Made by a program: the position numbers and the translations under genes. From the NCBI GenBank assembly GCA_947561395.2, contig OX387193.1, forward strand, positions 7,936,001 through 8,000,000: 64,000 nt of DNA, in the 5' to 3' direction. How positions within the stretch are numbered: the first letter of the stretch is position 1; each line of letters opens with the position of its first letter. Source of the stretch: Buxus sempervirens. Lineage: Eukaryota; Streptophyta; Magnoliopsida; Buxales; Buxaceae. The notes beneath the pieces are model-generated. The model made no database searches, was not told the DNA's origin, and saw only the letters and a list, made by a program, of their open reading frames with translations. Positions 10,600 through 20,178 of this stretch are shown here, one piece after another.

Positions 10600-11210
10600 G
10601 CACATTGATTATTAAAAGACTTGTGAACAAACCAACCCTGGTTGCAAGTCTTTTAATAAGGTTTTACAAGTCTGTAGATGGTTGTTACAAGTTTTTTAAT
10701 GAGGCTGACAAGTCTTTCTATATTGTTTACAATCCTATGAGTGAGGTTTATAAGCAATTCACTTCCTGTGGTGGCTTTATCTATAGCCCTTAAGTGAAAC
10801 CTCCACAGGATGCAAACACGTGTCCTATGGATGCAAACACGCAACTAACAGTTTTCAGCCACATAACACGTGTTTGCATTTTGTGAAAGCTTCATTTAAG
10901 GGCTGCAGATAAAGCCACCACAGGAAGTGATCCGGTTTATAAGTGAGGAAATGTTGGTTACAAGTCTTTTAACATGGTTTGCAAGTCCTTTTAAAGTCTT
11001 TAGATATGGGGTTTACAAGTGAGTAAATCGATTTGCAAGTCTGTTAATGGGCAAACTATGGTGGTTATCGGTCTTTTAATAATATTTACAAGTCAGTAGA
11101 TGGTTGTTACAATTCTTTTACCGAAGTTTACAAGTACTTTCTGTGGTTTATAATTTTATAAATTGACTTTGGCAAGTCTTGGACTAGATTTACAAGTCAA
11201 TAAATAAGGA
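10600..11210. repeat. Degenerate short-period repeat tract
   Basis: The words TTTACAAGTC, TTGCAAGTC and GTTACAAGTCTTTTAA recur about every 25-50 bp with TTTTAAT or TAGATGG between them, at least fifteen times. This looks like an old minisatellite that has drifted. A MITE (10755-10933) is inserted into it. It lies just 3' of the GRF gene. Confidence 0.7.
10755..10933. mobile_element. Mutator-type MITE, 179 bp
   Basis: Long inverted ends: TCACTTCCTGTGGTGGCTTT on the left is perfectly matched by its inverse on the right. The flanks carry the direct repeat GGTTTATAAG at 10745-10754 and 10934-10943, which contains a 9-bp duplication as expected for MULEs (10 bp as read). Inside are ACACGTGT and GATGCAAACACG words, also inverted. 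No coding capacity. Confidence 0.8.
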
Positions 11211-11672
11211 CATTTTTATCCATCGTTTTAGACTTTTGAGTTTAAATAATTATTTTAAGTAAAGGACTTTAAAAAAAAAAAAAAAAAAGAAATTTGTGAA
11301 CAAGAAAGTGACACTTATTTTTAAATATTTTAAAAAGTATCACCATTTTTTAATTTACTAAAATTTAGGTGACTGAATCTGTATTGCTCTTTGGTAGATG
11401 CGAATGAGATCTACCAGCCAGATTACAACTAAACAAAAACATAAAAAGGAAAAAGAAAATTCCAAAAAAAAAAATTGATGGAGATGGAACGAATCTAAGC
11501 AAGGGCTCTTGTTAGTTGTTGGTCAGTGACAGTCAATATTGACCGAAAACCTAAAAACTTTTGCCTTTTCCTTTTATAAGAGGATTTGATTGACTGCTCA
11601 GACACTCCAGGGTTATTGCTATGGAAGAATGTAATGATCTTACATGGTTAGGTTATTTATCCACGTGTTTGA
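11211..11672. other. Intergenic, no gene seen
   Basis: AT-rich with two poly-A runs (about 11270-11288 and 11465-11475). No recognised element. Confidence 0.35.
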
Positions 11673-11681
11673 ATTTCAGCT

Positions 11682-11846
11682 GGATTCACATCGTCTGCTG
11701 GGTGCCCAGCAGCCAATGGGAATGGACCACATCAGTGGCCACCTGACACAAGCCACATTAAAAATAATGTGACGGCTGATGTGGCCCATTCTCATTGGCT
11801 GCTGGGTGCCCAGCAGTGCTGGGCAGCCAGCAGACGATTTGAATCC
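11682..11846. mobile_element. Mutator-type MITE, 165 bp, perfect 9-bp TSD
   Basis: The ends are GGATTCACATCGTCTGCTGG and the inverted CCAGCAGACGATTTGAATCC. Identical 9-bp direct repeats ATTTCAGCT flank it at 11673-11681 and 11847-11855, which identifies a MULE-derived MITE. The inverted arms continue inward (GGGTGCCCAGCAGCCAATGG). The right arm carries an extra GCAGTGCTGGGCAGCC-type duplication. It sits about 500 bp upstream of the next gene's start codon region. Confidence 0.92.
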
Positions 11847-12384
11847 ATTTCAGCTCCTCCAGTAACCAACACTGTCCACGTGGTAAAAAAATCGATATCT
11901 TCCTAAACCTGGTTAGACACACGATTCTCAAGCTTCTTTTTTTTTCTTTTTTTTTTTCGGATTTGTAATAAATAAAAAATATTTAAGTATATACCGACGA
12001 ATTAAGCAACCAATACCGACACGGTTTTGAGTTATTAAAATTTAAGTTCTCAACACGAGGAAGGAATCAAATGATGCTTCCTTCCTCCATCCTATCAAAT
12101 CCAACGGTCCAAACCCTCACGTCGATCTCAAATCTAAATATCCACCGTCCGATCAGATCTACATAGAAGACGCCCATACCCTTTAACAAACGCCCATCAT
12201 CGTCATCAATCGTTACGACTTCCCTTCTTCCTTCTACTACCTCCCGACCAGATCTGGTCTCTCTCTCTCTCTAGGTTCTCTCTTCTCTTGCAAGTAACCG
12301 GAAGAGAGTTAGAGAGAGAAAAGAGGGATAGGGAAAGTTTCTTCCCATTTTGTGGTGTTGTATTGGAGCAGCAGTGTAGAGGCC

Positions 12385-13437
12385 ATGGTAGAAGCTCAGA
12401 CATGGGCGACAAGGAGAGGAAGCAACCCCAGACTGGAAACGGAGCAGCTGATCGACATTCCTGCAACCCCAACTGGGGATGTGAGGAATAGTAACAGTTT
12501 CAAGACCCTTGTGTCTCCTAACCTTGTAACGGCTCTGATAATCGCATCCTGGTATCTCTCCAACATCGGTGTTCTTCTCCTCAACAAGTACCTCCTCAGC
12601 TTCTATGGCTACCGTTACCCAATCTTTCTCACCATGCTTCACATGGTATCCTGCTCCATTTACAGCTCTATAGCTATTCACTGGTTAGAGATCATCCCTT
12701 TTCAGCAAATCCTCTCTCGTCGTCAATTCCTCAAAATCTCTGCTCTTACTGCTATTTTCTGCTTCTCTGTTGTTTGTGGCAACACATCACTTCGATACCT
12801 CCCTGTATCGTTCAATCAAGCTATTGGGGCTACTACCCCTTTCTTCACTGCAGTTTTTGCTTTTATTATCACCTGTAAGAAGGAATCTGCGGGGGTTTAT
12901 CTCGCACTATTGCCTGTAGTTTTGGGGATTGTTTTGGCGAGCAATAGCGAGCCCTTGTTTCATTTATTTGGGTTTCTCGTTTGTATCGGATCAACTGCAG
13001 GGCGAGCATTGAAATCTGTAGTGCAGGGGATACTATTAACCTCTGAAGCAGAGAAACTTCACTCTATGAATCTGCTTCTGTACATGGCTCCAATGGCGGC
13101 AATGATTTTACTTCCGTTTACCCTTTATATTGAAGGGAATGTGACTGCAATAACAATCCAGAAAGCGAGGGAAGATCCGTTTGTTGTGTTCTTGCTTTTG
13201 GGGAACGCAACTGTGGCTTATTTGGTGAATTTAACGAATTTCTTGGTGACCAAGCACACAAGTGCATTGACATTACAGGTTCTGGGGAATGCGAAGGCGG
13301 CGGTGGCAGCGGTCGTGTCTGTATTGATCTTTAAAAATCCGGTGACGGTAATGGGGATAGCCGGTTTTGCTGTTACAATCATGGGGGTTGTGCTTTACAG
13401 TGAGGCCAAGAAGAGATCTAGAGTTTCAGCTCATTAA
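12385..13437 (+). CDS. Nucleotide-sugar / triose-phosphate translocator family protein
   Basis: Intronless gene of 350 residues. Start chosen at 12385 because [11 protein letters not shown] matches the N-terminus of the Arabidopsis At1g12500-type proteins; the frame upstream uses only a non-ATG start. A cytosolic N-tail of about 50 residues precedes roughly ten membrane segments of the TPT/DMT fold. Diagnostic blocks: [103 protein letters not shown] and [12 protein letters not shown]. Relatives in this group (including the UUAT transporters) sit in the Golgi and carry UDP-sugars such as UDP-uronic acids for wall polysaccharides; the substrate here is inference. A CT-rich leader (12258-12275) lies upstream. 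The overlapping minus-strand frames are shadows. Confidence 0.95.
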   Translation: MVEAQTWATRRGSNPRLETEQLIDIPATPTGDVRNSNSFKTLVSPNLVTALIIASWYLSNIGVLLLNKYLLSFYGYRYPIFLTMLHMVSCSIYSSIAIHWLEIIPFQQILSRRQFLKISALTAIFCFSVVCGNTSLRYLPVSFNQAIGATTPFFTAVFAFIITCKKESAGVYLALLPVVLGIVLASNSEPLFHLFGFLVCIGSTAGRALKSVVQGILLTSEAEKLHSMNLLLYMAPMAAMILLPFTLYIEGNVTAITIQKAREDPFVVFLLLGNATVAYLVNLTNFLVTKHTSALTLQVLGNAKAAVAAVVSVLIFKNPVTVMGIAGFAVTIMGVVLYSEAKKRSRVSAH

Positions 13438-14824
13438 CAGCATTTTGTTAATAAAATTGATACCCAGGTAATCTTTATTCCAATTCATCTTGTTAAAGAG
13501 AAAGAAAAGAGAATCCGAATCGAATTAAAGCAACTTGATTGTATATGGTGGAGTAAGCAAAAGGGTTTTGCTCCTCCCTTTGTTTTTTTCTTCTCTCTTA
13601 TCTTTCTTTCATGGGTCTTGGTGGGGATGGTGCAAAAGAGAAGAAAATTTTCTCTTTTTCTTTCCCCTCTGTGTAATTTTAATGTTTTTTTGTGACATTT
13701 ATGACATAGAAGATTGAATAGGATTTCTTTTTTCTTCTGGGGTGGTCTGTAATGGTGGAGGAAAAGGATAAGCAAAACCTCTTCCACTTCTTTTTTATCA
13801 ATCAAACACCCCAGGCTTGTCTGAGCTCTCTGTCTTCTATTATTTTGTGGTCCCATTTTTGCAATTTATAAATAATAATGAATTATATAGTTGGAATTTA
13901 TTTTGTCTTATTTTTAAAATTTTATTGTTTTCATACAGGCATTTGTATGAATTATCAACTTACATGAATTCTTTTATGTCCAATTGAGTGCATGGAAAAG
14001 TGGTCTTTTTAAAATGAAGAACCATCTTGAAAGATAGCAAATTCTTGTTAGTTTGATAAATGAAAATCAGTGAATTCATACATTAGTTTTATTGTCATTA
14101 CATAACCAGGTTCAGATTTAGCTTTTGCTTTCTGGGTGTGAGCTAGTTTTACTGTTTCTCATCTTGGGGATCTTCTACTCTACAAAAAATGGGAGAAAAA
14201 TGAAGTTCTACTATGATACTATCAAACTTAGCCCAGTAGTTTGGATGCAATTTCTGAGCAAAAACCAATGTAAGAAGAAAGCAACTGGTTCAAGGGTTAG
14301 CTGCTGAAGTGATTCTTTTCATGGAAATCAAAAGTGATCAGAACAGCCCTGAATCCTATCTTTCTTGGTTTTCTTTGACTTGCAAAGTGAGTTAAAGATA
14401 GTGTGTGCACTTTACCAGGTGGCAAATGTTTTTGGCAGTCCCATTTTAAAAATTATTTGAACCAAACACTTGAGGCCCCCAAAAATTCCAAAATTAAGCC
14501 AAAATACGACTGTTGAAAAATGCAAGCTACATTACAACCGATGGTAGTTGTTCAGTTAGTGGTGGGGTTTGATTGTAGGAGAAACCAACAAACTCGCATT
14601 TCAAATTCCTTGGAAAGCAACATGGATGGTAGAAACCCAGGGAAAGCTGTAGACTAGACTTGCGCCAAAAGATAGTTTAGACATGTTGAATCCTCATCTC
14701 CAAGCATCTACTAGTGGTTTGTGGTCCCTGGCTTCCATATACAACACCACCTTGTGCTTCAATCAATTTACTCTAGAAAAATTGAAGAATGAATTGACCA
14801 ATCTACATCAGCTGTATTGTGTAT
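13438..14824. other. 3' flank and intergenic, no gene seen
   Basis: The first few hundred bases (T-rich, with the word AATAAAATTG at 13448) fit the 3' UTR of the translocator gene. The rest is AT-rich with no recognised coding or repeat structure. Confidence 0.35.
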
Positions 14825-15082
14825 GTGACTTGAATTCAGTTACATATCGATTTACTTTACACTTAGCCCCCCACTTGTTGGGGGCTGGAGAGGGTTGTGT
14901 GTTTGTCTAGCTTATATTCACAAATCTAGTGAAAGAACTCCATTATTTGTGACTTGAATTCAGTTACATATCGATTTACTTTACACTTAGCCCCCCACTT
15001 GTTGGGGGCTGGAGAGGGTTGTGTGTTTGTCTAGCTTATATTCACAAATCTAGTGAAAGAACTCCATTATTTGTGACTTGAA
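14825..15082. repeat. Perfect 124-bp tandem duplication plus start of a third unit
   Basis: Unit 1 starts at 14825 (GTGACTTGAATTCAG), unit 2 at 14949 and a third start (GTGACTTGAA) at 15073, a period of exactly 124 bp. Units 1 and 2 look identical over their whole length. Each contains a hairpin-forming AGCCCCCCACTTGTTGGGGGCT. Identity implies a very recent duplication (or an assembly duplication). A MITE follows directly. Confidence 0.92.
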
Positions 15083-15215
15083 ATCGGCTAGAGCCCCTTG
15101 GTGGAAGATCTGTTGGTCCAATGGTGAGTGGGTGTACACGTCTGTAAATGATGCTGACGTGTATACCCTACCCACTGTTGGACCAGCAGATGTTCCATTG
15201 TAGGCTCCAGCTGAT
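15083..15215. mobile_element. MITE-like inverted repeat, about 133 bp
   Basis: Left arm ATCGGCTAGAGCC...GATCTGTTGGTCC pairs with right arm GGACCAGCAGATG...GGCTCCAGCTGAT; the inner arms GAGTGGGTGTACACGTC and GACGTGTATACCC also pair. It interrupts the third unit of the 124-bp array: CTCATTATTTGTG, similar to the unit's end, reappears just after it. No clear target duplication, so the family is open. Confidence 0.65.
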
Positions 15216-16179
15216 ATGGCCTCATTATTTGTGGACGTAAACATCTTTGCCGAACCACGTAAATTGGGTCTCTTATTTACTTTTGTTTAATTTTGCTTTT
15301 GTTGTTTGTTTTTCACAACAATTTGGATGACATTAGTCTTTGGATGACCCCTTTGTGAGTTTGAAAGTAAATATGTAAATATAAGGTTTTTCAAATAAGC
15401 ATCCACATAAGATCAAATTTTTCCAAGGACTAGACCTTTTTCTTTCAATTATTTTTTTTTGGGTTAAAAGTTTATTTTTACCATAAAATATGTTAATATT
15501 AGCGGGTAGCATTGGCAATTAAAAACAAAAAAGCATCCGCATGATAATGTTAATTACGTACACTTTTTTTCGAAAATAAACAAAAAAACCACGTTAACCC
15601 AATAAAAATATAAGGCAAGAGGGCATTATTAGGTTGTTTTGAGAAAAAGTATTACGTGTTTGGTAGATTCTTATATATACAGTATAGATATATATTAAAG
15701 CCAAAGAAAAAAGCATAAAAGACCGAAAATTGACTTAAAAAAGGTCTACATATCCATTGTGGGTCACATGGGGCATGACCAGGTTGCCGGTCCACTATAA
15801 GCACATAATTAATAGCATTAAAGTTGGGCCATGCTAGCCGAGCATGGATCAAATGGGTCGTCCTTGTCTTGCTTATGGGTGGCACGGCCAATGTGACAAC
15901 TTATGGGAAGCGCTTTCCAAATAACAGTGCTTTCCAACTTATGGGAAGTGCATATTAGCTATTTCATAATATCAGTTGGACTCTATGTTCATTGGCTATT
16001 TCAATGGTAAAACATGTGTCTATGTTCACGGAAGTGGGCGTAGATTAGCCCTTTTTTTTAGGGAAAATAGGGAGGAAGGGAGCTACCAACGTGGCCGACC
16101 CCTTGTGCCTGACCATAGTGCCTTCCTCCCTGCTGTGGAATGTTTAGATTGAGCCATAGCTACCACACATCCTCGCCTT
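15216..16179. other. Intergenic, no gene seen
   Basis: AT-rich DNA. GGGAGGAAGG at 16069 and its inverse CCTTCCTCCC at about 16121 flank a GC-richer 50-bp loop. The open frames here are not recognisable. Confidence 0.35.
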
Positions 16180-16350
16180 AGTCGAGACGAATGGACTGCC
16201 ACCACAGTACCACAAGTATACAATGATCCGTAGGGGGATTTGGTTTAAGAGCTTTAGACTAACCCTGCATGCAGGGGATTTGATCTAAGGATCTCTACAG
16301 GACCATTGATCAAAGGCTTTGCTCTAGCTGATATACATATACAAGCCCTT
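16180..16350 (-). mobile_element. Possible tRNA-derived SINE fragment
   Basis: Read on the minus strand, ATCAGCTAGAGCAAAGCC resembles a pol III A box and AGATCAAATCCCC a B box, about 50 bp apart, like the internal promoter of a tRNA-derived SINE. No poly-A tail or target duplication was found, and the words are degenerate. Confidence 0.25.
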
Positions 16351-16351
16351 A

Positions 16352-16706
16352 TCTATTAATATTATAAAGCGAAAATGGGGTGTTTTGACTTACATTTTGT
16401 AAAAAAAAAATGCCCTCTAAGTAATCCCTATTTGACAATTTTGTTACCACACGTCTTTTTTTTTTTTTCCTTTTTCGATTTGACACCCATTGTCACCATC
16501 ATGACCGATGAAATCATATTCAATTTGGAGGCTACTTAAAACGCTCTCCACTTTTTATCAAACTCTCCACTTTTTATCAAACTAACTCTTACATCCATTT
16601 ATTGATGCCAAGTGTATCAATAACTAATTGCCTAATATTTTAATACCAAAAACGCCTTCAATTCTCTTTCAAACTTGTTATGCGCATAGCGCGTACATTC
16701 CCCTAG
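16352..16706 (+). mobile_element. Small non-autonomous Helitron, 355 bp, both ends present
   Basis: The 5' end is TCTATTAATATTATAAAGCG, the classic plant Helitron start. The 3' end has the stem-loop GCGCATAGCGC twelve bases before the terminal CTAG. It sits between a host A (16351) and T (16707), as Helitrons insert in AT dinucleotides, with no target duplication or inverted repeats. The inside has no RepHel coding sequence. Confidence 0.85.
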
Positions 16707-17091
16707 TTTCATTAATATGAATTTTCCACATTTAATGTTCGAAACTCTGTTACTCTTATTTTATTTGTACTATTAGACAACATGTGCACTATGCACGTAT
16801 ACTATTGAAAATGGGGTCTAATTAATTGTTTAGTACATCCAAGGGTTTCAACAAGTATGTCAGATAGGCAGCGCAGGCCGACATGGCATGGCTCATTGGT
16901 TTATTCATGCCATGTTGGGCCAGACCTCCCTGCTAAGGGTCTATTAGGGCACAAAATGGCCTTTTAGGTGTTAGGTACATGGCATGCATCAACACTGGTC
17001 GTGTTGTGCCTAGGCCATCCTATCTGTTTTACAAGACTGTTTCCTCTGGCTCCGGCACCACTCAGTGGTTCCAATCATGAACAAACAGGCT

Positions 17092-19546
17092 GTGAAACCC
17101 CAGATATATTAGTTATTAGTGAGAATAGTTATTTAATAAGTTTAAATAAATTTCTGTTGGTGGAATTTTCAGATTTTTGAGGAGTAGGGTTAATTTTGGG
17201 ATTTCACTAAATTAAGTGCGGAAGAAGATAAATTAAGGTTAGTAGTGTTTTAATAATAATTGTAATTATTGTAGTGTTTAAATTATTTTTGTTGAAAGAG
17301 GTGCTAATGTAGGTGATTAAGTGGAGAAGCAAATCAGGGGATCGAATGGCTAGGGGAGCTGTTCATGTAGGGAGTTATATGGGTGAATACCAGCAAATCA
17401 CGAATTGATTTGGTTCGAGCGCCAAAAGGAGTGTATAAATAGTCGGCTCATATCAGTGCATAGGTTTTGCACATATTGATCAAGTGAGGGGAATTACTGC
17501 TGAAATTCAATCAGACCAAGGAGAAGAGAAGGAGGTGAGTTGAGAATCATAAGTGGTGTGATCGGGGAGTAATTGAGCTAGGTTTGGATCTGTGGTTGGG
17601 CGTTCTTAGCGACTAGAGCTTTTAGAGGATCAGCCAAATCGTCTGTGCAATTGGAGAGATCATGTAAGGGCAATCTAGCTAAATCAATTGTAAACAAACG
17701 GTTAAGGAACCTAGTTTTCCTCCAGATCTAATTGGATCTGGAAATTGTCTGTAGGAAATTTGAGATTAGAAGCTGAGCGATTGTCGTTGCTGATTTGAAG
17801 GGATATTGGAATTGCTGTGCTAGAGGAGTGCGAATCAGGTGAGTAGCACTGGATTTCCTCCGATTGTTGAAGTCGAATGCATGAGTTTAATCGAGATTGT
17901 ATGTTGTTTGTACTATCAACGGCTGAAATTGGTTTTTACGAGTTAGTTTTGAAATCGGAGCATGATCTTAGTAGGATTAAATTAGAATTGGTTTTAAATG
18001 GTTGTTATAGGTGTGAGTAGTATAGATTAGCTGTTGTAAGGTGTTAATTTTAGGTTAGACATGGTGGAATTGAGCTAACAGAGGCTAAAATTAGTGTCGG
18101 AGAAAATTTGGGGGTATGCACTAAGTGTCCGCCAACTGATAAGGCTCAGCGGTACTCAGCAGATGTTATAAATTTGGATGTGCCTACTGTCGTCTACTAA
18201 CTCGAAGTCAGCGCACCTATCTAATTTTCCAGATTCAGTGCGACTGACTGTTTTTAGTTGATTTTCTCAATTCTAGTGGTTCAAAAACCTATCTAGGAGT
18301 TGAATTAAGATGCTAGAAATATTATTAAGTGATCGTAACCTACTGAGATTATTCAATCAATTATTGGGAGGATTTATGAAGATTAAAAGTTAGGATTAAG
18401 GTGCGAGTTAGTTGGGTATTTGTTGGTTTGGTATAAGGAGTTCATGGTTTTGCTTATTTATGTTTTATTATTAATTTTCAGTTTGTGATACCTTTTAAAC
18501 GGAGTTTTATCAGAAAGTAATGTGCTGGGCAGAATTTATCAAATGACTTTTCTTGAGTAAATGCTTATACAAAAGGTTTTGATTATTGTTATTTGGTTTA
18601 TAATTTCATTTGAAGTTTCATGAGTTATTGTTCTCGTCCTGAGGGACTCGTGATAAAGTTGAGGTGTTTAGTCATGATGGTACCGAGGGTTGGTATATTT
18701 TGCTATCAGAGGTTGGTTTATGTGTTGAATTATTTTGTTTTGGTTTAGCTTGTCCCGGATCCTAGACTAAGCTTAGTAATGTAATGGTATTGCTTTATTG
18801 GTATAATTGCATGGCTTTGTGTGTTGCTACGACCGGTGTAGAGCAACCAGAAACCTTGAGTAAACCTGGTTGTCAATGCCGAAACCTGAAGAGTAGGCCG
18901 TCATTGGATGACGAAACCCTGAGTATGCTGGGACTTTGTACATGGAGGTGTGGATGTCGCCTTGGCATGTTGATTAACTAATCTAAGCAATAGGCATGAC
19001 ATTGACCAATCGATGAATGTATGATATTGTTGTTGATCACTTGTTTTAAATTGCTATTGAGATTATGCTGAATTTGGGTTCCCGATTGTATTTCCACGGA
19101 TTACTTATGATCGTTTATTTATCGTGGCATATTTTAGAACTGATATAACTATTTTGCATGCATATGCTATTCGTTGAAATATTCGTATCTCATTCGTTTG
19201 GTTTTGATTTTGTTTTCAAATACTCTTGGTGAGGCAATCGCTGGGGTAGATCCTGCTGGTCCTTATAGAGAGGAGGATTACTTTTACGTTCCCTAGACTT
19301 GTAGGTCATTTCTTTGATTGGGATATTGTTTGGAAGTTGAGAAATGTAATAAATGCAAATCAAAATTTGTGGTTTGATAACGCTTTAATCAAATATCATT
19401 CCATGCTTTCTATTAGTTAAATTGTTGTACTTTGATTGTAAAACCCATATGATGAATCCAGCCATCATATGAGTCTTGGGCCCATGCCTAATACTCCGTG
19501 AGACGTGTTATATTTTTATTGAACAACACGTATCCGTGGCGTTACA
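17092..19546 (+). mobile_element. Solo LTR, about 2.45 kb, probably Ty3/gypsy type (fossil)
   Basis: Begins TGTGAAACCCCAG and ends ATCCGTGGCGTTACA, so it has the TG...CA ends and short inverted termini of an LTR. Identical 5-bp direct repeats CAGGC flank it (17087-17091 and 19547-19551), which shows a complete LTR left by recombination with no internal region. A TATAAATA-like box near 17435 fits an LTR promoter. Long LTRs with TGTGA-type starts are usual in the Tekay/Del group; the group is inference. No coding sequence is present; the element cannot move by itself. Confidence 0.85.
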
Positions 19547-19551
19547 CAGGC

Positions 19552-20125
19552 GGATGCCCATTTCTATAGATTGCCCCACACCTCAAAACACGAGACTATC
19601 TGGAGCCATTCAGTGGTTCCAGCGTGAAACATGCTGATGGATGTCCTTTTTCAATAAGGGGCTCACAACCCAAAATGCATCCCAATCAGTGGTTTCACTG
19701 AACCACTAGATTTTTGCTCCAGAAGAAATGCTCACCTAAAACACATATCCCCCCGTGTTACGGCGGTACCACTGGATTTTGGAACTAGAGTAAATGCATT
19801 CCTGTTCTAAACACTTAGGTTTAAATTTTGTCAAGAGGTATTTTTTGGAAATCAAAAATGAAAATTAAGATTGTTTCGGAGAAAACCTTTCTCGACGGAC
19901 CGCTTGAAGTTGAATAGATTGAGCTAAGCGGTACTCCCAAATCTTTACACACGGTCGCCACGTGCGTAAAGACGGAAACTTCCAGAGCCTCGTGTCCGCG
20001 AAATGCAAAGGGGTATTTAACCGCGTCGCTTTCACTCCCGAGGATCAGTTCCGGTTTCGACTGAGCTCCGGCAAAATTGATGTCGGTGTCGGTAATTTAA
20101 AAACAAGGAGAAAGAGGAGGCGGTC
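19552..20125. other. RAR1 upstream region
   Basis: The first 250 bp contain repeated CAGTGGTTCCA/CCACTGGATTTT words. A similar CACTCAGTGGTTCCAATC lies at 17060, left of the solo LTR, so the LTR appears to have landed in an older repeat. From about 19860 the DNA becomes GC-richer and reads as the RAR1 promoter and leader. Confidence 0.4.
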
Positions 20126-20171
20126 AGAGAGAGAGAAAGAGAGAGAGAGCGAGAGAGAGAGAGAGAGAGAG
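20126..20171 (+). repeat. (GA)n microsatellite in the RAR1 leader
   Basis: An almost pure GA run of about 45 bp ends 8 bp before the RAR1 start codon. It could bind GAGA-type (BBR/BPC) factors; that is inference. Confidence 0.85.
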
Positions 20172-20178
20172 GGGGATC

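Noticed and set aside
12271-12681. 136-residue minus-strand frame over the translocator gene start
   Set aside because: Antisense shadow of conserved translocator codons; no family match.
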